This document shows, one piece after another, positions 1 through 10,000 of a stretch of 64,000 bases of DNA. The DNA is taken from the NCBI RefSeq assembly GCF_029319185.1, contig NZ_CP119754.1, forward strand, positions 3,658,001-3,722,000. The letters are read 5' to 3'. This stretch comes from Superficieibacter sp. HKU1. GTDB taxonomy: Bacteria; Pseudomonadota; Gammaproteobacteria; Enterobacterales; Enterobacteriaceae. The notes beneath the pieces are model-generated. The model did not search any database. It had not been told where the DNA came from and saw only the letters and a program-made list of their open reading frames with translations. Numbering within the stretch: position 1 is the stretch's first letter; every line of letters begins with the position of its first letter. Position numbers and translations under genes: made by a program.

Positions 1-479
1 TCGATCTGCCCCCCCGCGCCGCCGGTGGTGACCAGCGGGATTTTATTGCGTCGACAAAAGGCAATTAGCGCGGCTTTTGGCCGCACGCTGTCGATGGCAT
101 CAATCACATAGCTATGGCCCTGATTCATATAGCCTGCGACGTTGTCCGCCGTCACAAAATCATCAATGACGGTTACCCGGCACTCCGGGTTAATCTGTCG
201 AATTCGCTCAGCCATCACCTCGGCTTTTGCCACGCCCACCGTTTCCCGCAGCGCATGGATTTGCCGGTTGGTGTTGGTGACGCAGACGTCATCCATATCA
301 ATCAGGGTGATCGCGCCGATGCCGGTGCGTGCCAGCGCCTCAGCCACCCAGGAGCCAACGCCGCCAATGCCCACCACGCAAAAATGCGCGTCCGCAAAAA
401 GCTGAAGCGCCTGCTCACCATATAAACGTGCGGTGCCGCCAAAACGTTGACGCCAGGCATCGCTGATTACTACAGACAT
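1..479 (-). CDS. tcdA: tRNA threonylcarbamoyladenosine dehydratase, 3' end outside window
   Basis: This E1-like (ThiF/MoeB family) enzyme cyclises t6A37 to ct6A in tRNAs decoding ANN codons, using ATP. I read about 159 residues from the ATG at 479, which follows a GAGG ribosome site. The adenylate-binding motif GIGGVGS is near residue 35 and the DMDDV/TNTNRQ segment follows, as in E. coli TcdA (CsdL). The window edge removes the C-terminal 40 percent, so the rest of the protein cannot be judged. It lies downstream of mltA in the same direction, with a hairpin between them, as in E. coli. Confidence 0.95.
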   Translation of the reverse strand, partial: MSVVISDAWRQRFGGTARLYGEQALQLFADAHFCVVGIGGVGSWVAEALARTGIGAITLIDMDDVCVTNTNRQIHALRETVGVAKAEVMAERIRQINPECRVTVIDDFVTADNVAGYMNQGHSYVIDAIDSVRPKAALIAFCRRNKIPLVTTGGAGGQI

Positions 480-518
480 AAAACCTCGGAATGTAAAAAC
501 ATAAACTGCGGAGTCATG

Positions 519-549
519 ATCCGCCCTCTCCCCACCGGGAGAGGGCGAG
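519..549. terminator. Hairpin between mltA and tcdA
   Basis: Two arms GCCCTCTCC and GGGAGAGGGC flank a short loop. There is no long T run on either side, so it may slow or partly stop transcription from mltA, or it may be a dispersed palindromic repeat of a kind common in enterobacteria. Confidence 0.5.
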
Positions 550-554
550 AAGGG

Positions 555-1670
555 TTAACCACTAAATACGTTACCTGATGTCAGGCCACCGCCCGCGCCC
601 GGCGCATTTTTCAGCACCCAAACGCGGCCATAGTGATTATACCAGCCCGCGCGGTGCCCGGCATCGGCGCCAATACCCTGGTAAATATCAAAGTGCTGAC
701 CTTTAATGGCGCCACCGACATCCAGTGCCACCATCAGACGCAACTCATACTGACCGTTAAACTTGCCGTTGTTATCCAGCAGCGGCACTTCCGCCAGCAG
801 CGTGGTCCCCGCCGGGATAATGCTGCGGTCGGAGGCAACAGAAGCGCGACCAATCAGCGGCACCGCGCTGGCCCCTTTCACCGGCGCATACGACTGCGGT
901 TTAAAGAAGACGAACGACGGGTTCTGCTCAAGCAGCTCCTGCACTTCAGCCTCGCTGTGGGTTTCTCCCCAGTGGCGGATGGCCTGCATCGACATGTCTT
1001 CGCGCTTCACTTCACCACGGTCAATCAGCACTTTGCCGATGCTGCGATAAGGCCAGCCGTTTTTACCGGCATAGCTAAAGAAATTGAGCGGCGAACCGTC
1101 GCCGAAATCAATATAACCGCTGCCCTGCACGTCCATGATGAAGTTATCCATCAGCGAGTTGCTGTAGGCCAGAACGTAGCTGTCACTCAGGCCGCCTGCA
1201 TAAATGCTCGCGCGCGACGGCAGTTTTCCGCGCTTCGGCGGCATACGGTAGATAGGATACTGAAACTCGCCCTGGCGCGTATGCCGCGCCTGCACCACCG
1301 GCGTGTAGTAGCCGGTAAACTGCACGTTGCCGTAGTGATCGGCCCCTTCCATCTGCCAGGCATCAATCCCAAACTGGCGCATGGTGCGGGTATCGCCGCC
1401 GGAACGTAACCAGTCCTGCACGGCGTTATAAATATTGCTCTGGGAACCATAGAGACGCGGCGAGGCGCTGCGGATCTGGCTAACCTGCTCGGAAAAGTCG
1501 CCCGCGTTAATTGGCGCGCCTACCGCGTCAGGCTGGTTTACCAGAGAGAACGGCTGGGTAAATTTCCCGTCTTCATACTGTTGACCGCGATCGGTGGGTT
1601 TTGAAGAACACGCGGCTAGCATGGTTACCACCGCCCCCGTCAGAAGATATTTTGCCCAACGTCCTTTCAT
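555..1670 (-). CDS. mltA: Membrane-bound lytic murein transglycosylase A
   Basis: MltA cleaves the MurNAc-GlcNAc bond of peptidoglycan with formation of 1,6-anhydroMurNAc, anchored to the inner face of the outer membrane. The protein begins MKGRWAKYLL and carries a lipobox (LAAC) ending at residue 20. The MltA barrel follows, and the 3D-domain segment ends near ALDVGGAIKG with its DVGGAIK and D residues. The ATG at 1670 is chosen over one nine bases upstream because a GAG site lies six bases before it and it matches the E. coli start. At 371 residues it is six longer than E. coli MltA, because GGLTSG is inserted just before the C-terminal NVFSG. Confidence 0.96.
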   Translation of the reverse strand: MKGRWAKYLLTGAVVTMLAACSSKPTDRGQQYEDGKFTQPFSLVNQPDAVGAPINAGDFSEQVSQIRSASPRLYGSQSNIYNAVQDWLRSGGDTRTMRQFGIDAWQMEGADHYGNVQFTGYYTPVVQARHTRQGEFQYPIYRMPPKRGKLPSRASIYAGGLSDSYVLAYSNSLMDNFIMDVQGSGYIDFGDGSPLNFFSYAGKNGWPYRSIGKVLIDRGEVKREDMSMQAIRHWGETHSEAEVQELLEQNPSFVFFKPQSYAPVKGASAVPLIGRASVASDRSIIPAGTTLLAEVPLLDNNGKFNGQYELRLMVALDVGGAIKGQHFDIYQGIGADAGHRAGWYNHYGRVWVLKNAPGAGGGLTSGNVFSG

Positions 1671-1835
1671 TGTTCTCATCTTTTAGTTGCCTGAATGCCG
1701 AATGAAGATAACAAACCCCTGAACCTATTGAAATGCGCATACGCACCCTGATACAAATTCCGTGCAAAAAACGAACCGCTTTGTGCTGTTTTTATCCACA
1801 TACTCATCAAATTTATGATCTGGTTAAAAAAAGGG

Positions 1836-1863
1836 TTGCATGAAAATGGCAGCAGAGTATAGT
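1836..1863 (+). promoter_or_regulatory. Promoter of the initiator tRNA operon
   Basis: TTGCAT and TATAGT are separated by 16 bases and followed by a GC-rich discriminator (GCGCTTCC), the layout of stringently controlled stable-RNA promoters. The first tRNA begins 13 bases after the -10 element. Confidence 0.65.
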
Positions 1864-1876
1864 GCGCTTCCACGGA

Positions 1877-1953
<77 letters not shown>

Positions 1954-2000
1954 ATACAATGTGAAGAAAGACGTTACTCGATGGAAGAGTAACAGACGGA

Positions 2001-2077
<77 letters not shown>

Positions 2078-2124
2078 ACACATTGTGCAGTAAAACGTTA
2101 CTTAATTGATAAGTAACAGACGGA

Positions 2125-2201
<77 letters not shown>

Positions 2202-2235
2202 ATATTTACGCGTCCGACAATGTGAAGATAATGAA

Positions 2236-2267
2236 GCCGCAACGCTGATTCAGCCTGCGGTTTTTTT
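2236..2267 (+). terminator. Intrinsic terminator of the tRNA operon
   Basis: CCGCA pairs with TGCGG and is followed by seven T residues, just after the third initiator tRNA. Confidence 0.85.
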
Positions 2268-2306
2268 ACGTCTGTCGTTTATGAACAGCAGTATTGCCCT
2301 CTCTTT

Positions 2307-2338
2307 GCCGGGTGGCGGCTTCGCCTTACCCGGCCTAC
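2307..2338 (+). repeat. REP element
   Basis: A GCCGGGTGGCGG arm, a CTTCGCC loop region and a TTACCCGGCCTAC arm form the classic enterobacterial repetitive extragenic palindrome. It lies between the tRNA terminator and the 3' end of amiC. Confidence 0.85.
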
Positions 2339-2387
2339 AATATCTGTTCTATCAATGGCTTAGGCGGTGATGAATACTGCCAGACGT

Positions 2388-3641
2388 TTATCCTCTCCTC
2401 GCCAGCGTCGCCCCGTCCGCAAAATAAGCTTTAATCCCGGCCAGAATTGATTCAGCCACTTCCTGCTGGAAGGCCGCCGTTTTCAGCTTGCGCTCTTCTT
2501 CGATATTACTGATAAACGCGGTCTCCACCAGAATCGACGGAATATCCGGCGCTTTAAGCACCGCAAAGCCCGCCTGTTCGACGCTGTTCTTATGCAGGTT
2601 ATTAACCTTGCCAAGCTTATTCAGCACCTCTTTACCAAACTTGAGGCTGTCGTTAATGGTCAGGGACTGCACCATATCGAACATGGTGTGGTCAAGATAG
2701 CGGTCGCCGCTTTTGCTTACGCCACCGATTAAGTCGGCGGCGTTCTGCGTCCGGGCGAGGTATTTGGCGGCGGTACTGGTTGCGCCTTTCGTTGACAGCG
2801 CAAACACCGAGGAGCCGCTCGGCTGGCGGCTGGTGAAAGCGTCGGCGTGGATAGAGACAAAAAGGTCAGCGCGCTGCTTCTGGGCTTTTGCCACACGCAC
2901 TTTCAGCGGAATAAAGACGTCTTCGTTGCGCGTCATAAAGGCTCTCATATTGCCTTCTTTCTCGATCAGCGCCCGCAGGCGACGGGCGATTTGCAGCACC
3001 ACGTCTTTTTCCCGGGTGCGGTATTTCCCTACCGCGCCGGAGTCTTCGCCACCGTGTCCGGGATCGAGCATAATTACAATCGGCCTGTCCTGCCCGGCCT
3101 TACCCGGTTGCGGACCGCTTTGCGCAGGCGGCACCTGCTTCTCCAGATCGCCCTTATTATAATCTTCCAGCAGCGCCAGCAGTGGATCCTGAATGTCCTG
3201 CGCGTTTGCCGGATAGAGATCCAACACCAGACGCTCTTTAAAACCGGCCACCGGCGCCAGCGCGAAAAGCTGCGGCTTAATGTTTTGCTTGAGTTCAAAC
3301 ACCATTCGCACGGTTTGCGGATCAAATTGCCCTACGCGTGCAGACTGAATAAACGGATCGTTACTGCTGATCTGGGCGCCCATGCCCTTCAGCACTGAAT
3401 TCAAATTCACGCCTTCCAGATCGACCACCAGCCTTTCGGGATTGCTGAGCGCAAACTGGCGGTACTTTAGCATCTTATTGGATTCGATCGTCACGCGCGT
3501 ATAGGTTGACGCAGGCCAGACGCGCACCGCCACAACCTGACTCACGGCAGCGAAACTGGTCTGACTGACGCTTAACAACCACATCGCCCCTGCGCCCTGC
3601 AGTAAACGGCGGCGGCTTAGTGCTGATTTGCTTCCCGACAT
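2388..3641 (-). CDS. amiC: N-acetylmuramoyl-L-alanine amidase AmiC
   Basis: AmiC cuts the amide bond between MurNAc and the stem peptide at the division septum, activated by NlpD. The 417-residue protein matches E. coli length. It starts MSGSKSALS with a twin-arginine signal (SRRRLLQG) and AFA-like cleavage near residue 31, then an AMIN domain (about 40-150) that targets the septum. The Amidase_3 domain (about 190-410) has the zinc ligand motif DPGHGG, a later SIHAD and ETAFISN. The ATG at 3641 is chosen because it places the Tat motif correctly; an ATG 15 bases upstream is also in frame. It is divergent from argA. Confidence 0.96.
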   Translation of the reverse strand: MSGSKSALSRRRLLQGAGAMWLLSVSQTSFAAVSQVVAVRVWPASTYTRVTIESNKMLKYRQFALSNPERLVVDLEGVNLNSVLKGMGAQISSNDPFIQSARVGQFDPQTVRMVFELKQNIKPQLFALAPVAGFKERLVLDLYPANAQDIQDPLLALLEDYNKGDLEKQVPPAQSGPQPGKAGQDRPIVIMLDPGHGGEDSGAVGKYRTREKDVVLQIARRLRALIEKEGNMRAFMTRNEDVFIPLKVRVAKAQKQRADLFVSIHADAFTSRQPSGSSVFALSTKGATSTAAKYLARTQNAADLIGGVSKSGDRYLDHTMFDMVQSLTINDSLKFGKEVLNKLGKVNNLHKNSVEQAGFAVLKAPDIPSILVETAFISNIEEERKLKTAAFQQEVAESILAGIKAYFADGATLARRG

Positions 3642-3820
3642 GCAATTCCCAGGCAAAATTATCGTAACTGTTTATAAAAACATCCAAATTGACCGGAAAC
3701 TTTAACCAATGGCGCATACGCTGTCACCCCTAAAAGGGTAAACATTCTTTTTCGGATCGCCTTTCCCTTGAGAAATTTCTAACCCACAGGCTTAATTTTG
3801 ACTTGCGCCGAAGGGAAAAA

Positions 3821-3858
3821 CAGAATAAAAATACACTAATTTCGAATAATAATTCATT
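3821..3858. promoter_or_regulatory. Tandem ARG boxes (ArgR operator) upstream of argA
   Basis: Two imperfect 18-base palindromes lie side by side with a 2-base gap. The second (3841-3858, core GAAT-AATA-ATTC) is close to the ARG box consensus; the first (3821-3838) is weaker. This is the usual ArgR hexamer arrangement and ends 12 bases before the argA start codon, so arginine repression of argA is expected. Confidence 0.75.
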
Positions 3859-3870
3859 GAGGAAGTTGCC

Positions 3871-5202
3871 GTGGTGAAGGAGCGTAGAACCGAACTGGTC
3901 GAGGGATTTCGCCATTCAGTGCCCTATATTAACGCGCATCGGGGCAAGACGTTCGTCATCATGCTGGGCGGCGAAGCTATCGAGCACGAGAACTTTTCCA
4001 GCATTGTTAATGACATCGGCCTGCTGCACAGTCTCGGTATTCGCCTGGTGCTGGTCTACGGTGCGCGTCCGCAAATTGATGCAAACCTGGCCGCGCATCA
4101 TCATGAGCCGGTATACCATAAGCACACCAGAGTGACCGATGCGAAAACGCTGGAACTGGTCAAGCAGGCGGCGGGGCTGTTGCAACTGGATATCACTGCG
4201 CGCCTTTCCATGAGCCTTAACAATACGCCGCTTCAGGGCGCGCATATCAATGTGGTCAGCGGTAACTTCATTATTGCTCAGCCGCTGGGCGTGGATGACG
4301 GCGTGGATTATTGCCACAGCGGTCGCATCCGCCGTATTGATGAAGAAGCGATTCATCGCCAGCTGGACAGCGGTGCCATCGTGCTGATGGGACCGGTCGC
4401 CGTCTCCGTCACCGGGGAGAGTTTTAACCTGACCTCGGAAGAGATCGCCACTCAACTGGCGATCAAACTGAAGGCCGAAAAGATGATCGGCTTTTGTTCC
4501 TCTCAGGGGGTATACAACGAGGCGGGAGAGATTATCTCTGAACTGTTCCCCAACGAAGCGCAGGCGCGGGTGGAAACGCTGGAAGCCGAAGGGGATTACT
4601 ACTCCGGCACCGTGCGCTTCCTGCGTGGGGCGCTGAAAGCCTGCCGCAGCGGCGTGCGCCGCAGTCATCTGATCAGCTACCAGGAAAACGGCGCGCTGTT
4701 GCAGGAGCTGTTCTCCCGCGACGGTATCGGTACCCAAATCGTGATGGAGAGCGCCGAGCAGATCCGCCGCGCCACCATTAACGACATCGGCGGCATTCTG
4801 GAGTTAATTCGTCCGCTGGAGCAACAGGGCATTCTGGTGCGCCGCTCCCGTGAACAGCTGGAAATGGAGATCGACAAATTTACGATTATCCAGCGCGATA
4901 ACCTGACCATCGCCTGTGCCGCTCTCTACCCGTTCCCGGAAGAAAGGATCGGCGAGATGGCGTGCGTGGCGGTGCATCCGGACTACCGTAGCTCCTCGCG
5001 CGGCGAAGTGCTGCTCGACAGAGTCGCCTCTCAGGCCAGGCAAATGGGCCTTGATAAGCTGTTTGTGTTAACCACCCGCAGTATCCACTGGTTCCAGGAG
5101 CGTGGCTTTACGCCAGTGGATATCGATCTGCTGCCGGAGAGCAAGAAAGAGCTGTACAACTATCAGCGCCGCTCAAAAGTGCTGATGGCCGATCTCGCCT
5201 GA
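3871..5202 (+). CDS. argA: N-acetylglutamate synthase
   Basis: ArgA transfers acetyl from acetyl-CoA to glutamate, the first and feedback-inhibited step of arginine synthesis. Its 443 residues equal the E. coli protein. The N-terminal amino-acid-kinase-like domain (about 20-285, with VIMLGGEAIE and LVLVYGARPQID) binds arginine. The C-terminal GNAT domain (about 295-435) holds the VAVHPDYRSSSRGE acetyl-CoA loop. The start is GTG with a GAGGAAG site upstream; a second GTG follows immediately. It is monocistronic and convergent with recD, eight bases away. Confidence 0.96.
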   Translation: MVKERRTELVEGFRHSVPYINAHRGKTFVIMLGGEAIEHENFSSIVNDIGLLHSLGIRLVLVYGARPQIDANLAAHHHEPVYHKHTRVTDAKTLELVKQAAGLLQLDITARLSMSLNNTPLQGAHINVVSGNFIIAQPLGVDDGVDYCHSGRIRRIDEEAIHRQLDSGAIVLMGPVAVSVTGESFNLTSEEIATQLAIKLKAEKMIGFCSSQGVYNEAGEIISELFPNEAQARVETLEAEGDYYSGTVRFLRGALKACRSGVRRSHLISYQENGALLQELFSRDGIGTQIVMESAEQIRRATINDIGGILELIRPLEQQGILVRRSREQLEMEIDKFTIIQRDNLTIACAALYPFPEERIGEMACVAVHPDYRSSSRGEVLLDRVASQARQMGLDKLFVLTTRSIHWFQERGFTPVDIDLLPESKKELYNYQRRSKVLMADLA

Positions 5203-5211
5203 TCCAGAAGA

Positions 5212-7050
5212 TTAACGTATCGCCTCAAAGAAGGCCGTTAGCCCGCTGCGCCGTTCGGTGCGGGTAACGACGGCCTGCGCCAGCAGCTTGTCGTCGGCGT
5301 ACAGCGACAGACGCTGGCGGGCGCGGGTAATGGCCGTGTAAACCAGTTCGCGGGTGACTAACGGGACGCTTTGCGCGGGCAGGATCAACGCCGCGTGGTC
5401 GAATTCCGATCCCTGAGATTTATGCACGGTCATCGCCCAGGCGGTATCGTGTTCCGGCAGGCGGCCCGGATGGAAGGATTTGACCGTGCCATCGGGCATC
5501 GGGAACCAGACGCGCATCCCCTGCTCACCCTCCAGCGCCACGCCGATATCGCCGTTAAACAGCCCCAGCGCGCTGTCGTTGCGTGCAATCATCACCGGAC
5601 GTCCCTGATACCAGCGGGAGTGACGTGGTAAAGACACATGGCGCTTACGTGCCAGCGTCTGTTCAAGCTGTACATTGAGACCGCTTACGCCATATGGCCC
5701 TTCACGCAACGCGCAAAGCAGCTGGAATTCGCTAAATGCCGCCAGCACCGCGTCGGGTTCAGCATTTTCACGCAGCAGCTTCAGATAGTGTGCATAGCCG
5801 CTGAGCGCATCCTCCAGCATGGCCTGATATTCTTCCTGGGTGCGCAATGGCTTAAGGGCGATATCCTCAAAGCCATGGGTGCAGACGCTTTTCAACGAGC
5901 GTTTATCGCCGCAGTTAACCGCGCTCGCCAGTTGACCAATACCGGAATGACTGCCAAAACGGTAGCTTTTTTGCAGCAGGCATAAGCTGTCGCGCAGCGC
6001 GCCCGCGCCGTTCTGTTCTCCTGCCGGCACCGTTGCGCCCGTCAGCCGCGACAGTTCAGCCGCGCGGGTGGGCGTGTAGCCGCCATTAACCCAGGCGCAG
6101 ATATCCCCCAGCACTGCGCCCGCCTCGACCGAGGCCAGCTGATCGCGATCGCCGAGGAAAATAATCCGTCCATGTGCGGGTAATGCGTCAATCAGGCGCG
6201 ACATCATCGGCAGATCAATCATTGAGGCTTCATCCACTACCAGCACGTCCAGATGCAGCGGGTTGCCCGCGTGATACCGCATCCGCTGACTGCCAGGCTG
6301 TGCGCCGAGTAAGCGATGCAGCGTGCTGGCCTCGGTGGGCAGCATGGCTTTTTGCGAGTCGGTCAGCGGCAGGCGACGCAGTGCCGAGCCGAGAGATTCG
6401 GTGAGCCGGGCCGCCGCTTTACCGGTTGGAGCCGCGAGGCGGATGCGGCATTTAGCGTCGGGCGACATCTGTACCAGCGCCGCCAGCAGTTTTGCCACCG
6501 TAGTGGTTTTACCGGTACCGGGACCGCCGGAAATCACGGAGATACGCCGGGTCAGTGCCACTGCCGCCGCGACTTTTTGCCAGTCCACCTCGTCAGAAGG
6601 CGGAAACAGCGCGTTGAGGATCTCTGCCAGCTGTGCTTCATCCACCGCCATCGGCTGATTTTGTTCGCTAAAAAAGCGGGCAACGCTGAGCTCATTACGC
6701 CACATACGGTTAAGGTACAGCCGCTCGCCGCGAAGGATCATCGGCGCCGGATCGTCGCCCGTACTGACCGCCACCGACGTTGCTAACAGCGCGGCCCAGT
6801 CTTCGGGGACGTCGGCACAGGCGAAAAGCTGCGTCCACAGCTCGTGGGCTTTGCCGGACAAACGCTCATCCGGTACAAGCCGTGACAGCGGCAGGCAAAC
6901 GTGTCCCTCGCCCGCGTCACGGCTGAGGATAGCGGCCGCCAGCATGACCGCCGGATGCTCGCGCTCCGCCACCATAATGGCAAACTGCACGTCCAGCGGA
7001 CGCAGGAGTTTATGCGTGACGGCATCCAGTAAAAGTTTCTGTAAATGCAT
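5212..7050 (-). CDS. recD: Exodeoxyribonuclease V alpha subunit
   Basis: RecD is the fast 5'-3' helicase of RecBCD, which processes double-strand ends for recombination and degrades foreign DNA. In 612 residues I see the Walker A motif GGPGTGKTTT near residue 177, the Walker B region VVDEASMID, GDRDQLASV, and C-terminal SF1B motifs (VHKSQGSEF, YTAITRARQ). The start codon overlaps the recB stop by one base, so translation is likely coupled. Length is four residues above E. coli RecD, and nothing is broken. Confidence 0.96.
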   Translation of the reverse strand: MHLQKLLLDAVTHKLLRPLDVQFAIMVAEREHPAVMLAAAILSRDAGEGHVCLPLSRLVPDERLSGKAHELWTQLFACADVPEDWAALLATSVAVSTGDDPAPMILRGERLYLNRMWRNELSVARFFSEQNQPMAVDEAQLAEILNALFPPSDEVDWQKVAAAVALTRRISVISGGPGTGKTTTVAKLLAALVQMSPDAKCRIRLAAPTGKAAARLTESLGSALRRLPLTDSQKAMLPTEASTLHRLLGAQPGSQRMRYHAGNPLHLDVLVVDEASMIDLPMMSRLIDALPAHGRIIFLGDRDQLASVEAGAVLGDICAWVNGGYTPTRAAELSRLTGATVPAGEQNGAGALRDSLCLLQKSYRFGSHSGIGQLASAVNCGDKRSLKSVCTHGFEDIALKPLRTQEEYQAMLEDALSGYAHYLKLLRENAEPDAVLAAFSEFQLLCALREGPYGVSGLNVQLEQTLARKRHVSLPRHSRWYQGRPVMIARNDSALGLFNGDIGVALEGEQGMRVWFPMPDGTVKSFHPGRLPEHDTAWAMTVHKSQGSEFDHAALILPAQSVPLVTRELVYTAITRARQRLSLYADDKLLAQAVVTRTERRSGLTAFFEAIR

Positions 7051-10000
7051 TACGCCATCTCCTCTTTTTCTCCGGCGAACAGGTCATCAAGCGCGTTGAT
7101 AAGATGCAGATCGGGCCGGGTGGTAAAAATACCCTGCTGCGGATCCTGACCATCAATACCGCGTAAAAAGAGATAAATCACGCCGCCAAAATGGCGTTCA
7201 TAATCATAATCAGCCAGGCGGTGACGCAGGAAGCGGTGCAGCGCCAGGCTATAAAGCTGATATTGCAGATCGTAGCGATGCGCCTGCATCGCCTGCGCCA
7301 TCGCCGCCTGCGTATAAGCTTCACTGCTTTCGCCAAGCCAGTTGGATTTGTAATCCAGCAGGTAGTAACGCCCGTTGTGGCGAAACACTAAATCGATAAA
7401 TCCTTTGAGCATACCGCGCACCTGGCGGAAATCCAGCGGTGGACAGCCTGCGGAGAGCGGATCAAAACGCCGCATCTGCGCATCCAGCGTCGGCGCGTCG
7501 AGCATTTGATTGATGGGCAGATAAAACTCCAGCTCCACCTGTTTCTCTTTTGCCGTGAGCTGGCTGAGTGAAATGCCCTCTGGCGTTAACGGCGCAGCGA
7601 GAATGGTCGCAATCCACGCCGTCAGCACCGGCTCCCACTGCTCATCAAACCCCGCCAGCTGGAGTTTTTCCCGCACCCATTCACTCTCTACGGGACGGGT
7701 AAAATCGAGATCCTCAAACAGGCTGTGCAGAAAGGTGCCCGGCGATGCGCCGCGTGGAAACTGGTGCGGCGTCAGCGCCGGTTCGTCAATAATGTCGCCC
7801 GGCCCCGCCGCGTCAATATCCAGACGCGGCATAAGATCCTGCGCCACGCTGTGCCCGCGCTGTTGCAGGCCGGAGTAGCTGGTCACGCGCCACTCGTCCG
7901 CCATTCTGCGGCGAACAAGACGTGCGGCAAGCGCATCCTGCGGGGGTTGCGGAGCCTGCCAGCGGCTGTTATCCGGCGCATCGGGCGAACGAAGCGCAAT
8001 ATCCTCATTGCAAAGCTCATGCAGGCAGGCACTCAGCCCGGCCGCATCCCTGGCCTCACCTTTCTGGATCAGACGGCCCAGCGCGCTGTGATGAAGATCG
8101 GTTTCACCGGGTTTATCACTCCGCCGACTGGTTAACGGCGCAATACCCAGGCTGCAATGCCAGATTGCGCGGGTGAGCGCCACATACAGCAGGCGCAGAT
8201 CCTCCGCCAGACGTTCAGCCTCCGCCAGCTCCAGACTCTCATCGCTGTGATTAAGATCGAGCACCGCCTCAAATGAGGTGCGATCGTGATAAAAAGCCTG
8301 TTCCTGCTTGCGATAGCGCGCGATAAACGGCAGCCACACCAGCGGATACTCCAGCCCTTTTGACTTATGGATTGTCACGATCTGCACCAGATGCTTATCG
8401 CTTTCCAGACGCATCTGCTGGCTGGAGGCATTGGTGTCTGGCTCGGCAATATGCTGTGCCAGCCAGCGCACCAGGGCATATTCGCTTTCGAGCTGCGTCC
8501 CCGCCTCCTGCAACAGTTCACTGATGTGCAGGATGTCGGTCAGGCGCCGCTCGCCGCCGGGGGTTGCCAGCAGGTTTTCCGCAATATTGCGCTGAGACAT
8601 CAATGTGCGCAGCATCGGCATCACGCCGCGCAATTGCCATTGCTGGCGGTAGGCGGTAAATTCTTCGACGACCGCATCCCAGGCGTGTTCATCCAGATTC
8701 AGCCGCTCGATATCCTGCGCGTTCAGCCCCAGCATAGCGGTCGCCAGCGCGCTGCGCAGGGCATTTTCCCGCTCGGGCGCCAGCACCGCCTGGAGCAGCC
8801 ACAGCAGCTCCTGCGCCTCCGGAGTTTCAAATACGCTGTCGCGGTTGGAGAGATAGACCGAAGGGATCGCCAGCACGTTAAGCGCATCGCGGATCAGCGC
8901 TGCTTCCTGGCGGCTGCGCACCAGCACGGTAATGTCCGAGGCGCGCACCGGACGCGAGCTCTCGCCACGCCACAACAGCGCACGCGATTGCTGGCCCGCA
9001 CTCAGCCAGTCGCGGATTTGCGCCGCACAGAGTTGCGCCATGGTAGTCTGATAATCCCCCGCGCCAACGCCTTCGCCCGGCATCAGCCAGAGGTTCATCG
9101 CGGGCTGTGTTTCACCGTTCAGTTCAAAACGCAGGCCCTGATTTTTCGCGGCGGCGTTCACCGGCTTAAACGGGATATCGCGGAACATAAACGGATTTTC
9201 GGTCAGGCTGAAAAGCCGGTTAACGCTTCCGACCATTCCCGGCGCGGACCGCCAGTTGGTGCCGAGCGTATAGTGGGCGCTGACGTCGCCTCTGGCTTTC
9301 ATGTAGGTGAAAATATCCGCGCCACGGAACGCGTAAATCGCCTGTTTCGGATCGCCAATCAGCAACAGGGCCGTGTCAGGCTGCTGTCGCCAGATGCGGC
9401 GAAAAATACGGTACTGCTGCGGATCGGTGTCCTGGAATTCGTCGATCATGGCGACCGGAAAACGCTGGCGGATCGCAGTGGCCAGCGCCTCGCCGCTTTC
9501 GCTGTACAGCGCTGTCGCCAGCCGTCCGATCATGTCGTCAAAACCCAGCTCGCCCCGGCGGCGTTTTTCCCGCGCCACCGTCTCGCGGATCTCCACCATC
9601 GCCTGGGCAATCACCAGATCGTCAAGCGTTAGCGTGCCGCCGAGTACTGTTTCAATAGCCTCAAACAGCGGATGTTCGGGCACCACGCCGTCCGGTTTGG
9701 TACGCTCACGCAAAAACGACTGGGTGAATTTTTCCAGCGCGTCCGGCAACTGATAGGTAACGGTCTCTTCCTCCGCCCAGGCGGTGATCTTATCGATCCA
9801 TTTCCCCTGGTTGCCACGGTTGAATTTGCGCCTGTCGATGCCGGAGTTTTCCAGAATGCCTTCCAGCTCTGCCACCGTTTCGCGCCACTGCGTTTTAATC
9901 GCCGCGATCCGCTCAAGGATCTGCTGATGGCGAACGAGGAGCGTTTCCTCCGGGCCTGGCGGGGTTTTAATTTTCGGCGCTTCGCCCTGAAGGTAACGAT

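Noticed and set aside
8367..9632. Plus-strand open frame of 421 codons inside recB
   Set aside because: High-GC codon bias of recB leaves open antisense frames; the product is a low-complexity His/Arg/Gln-rich sequence without family features.
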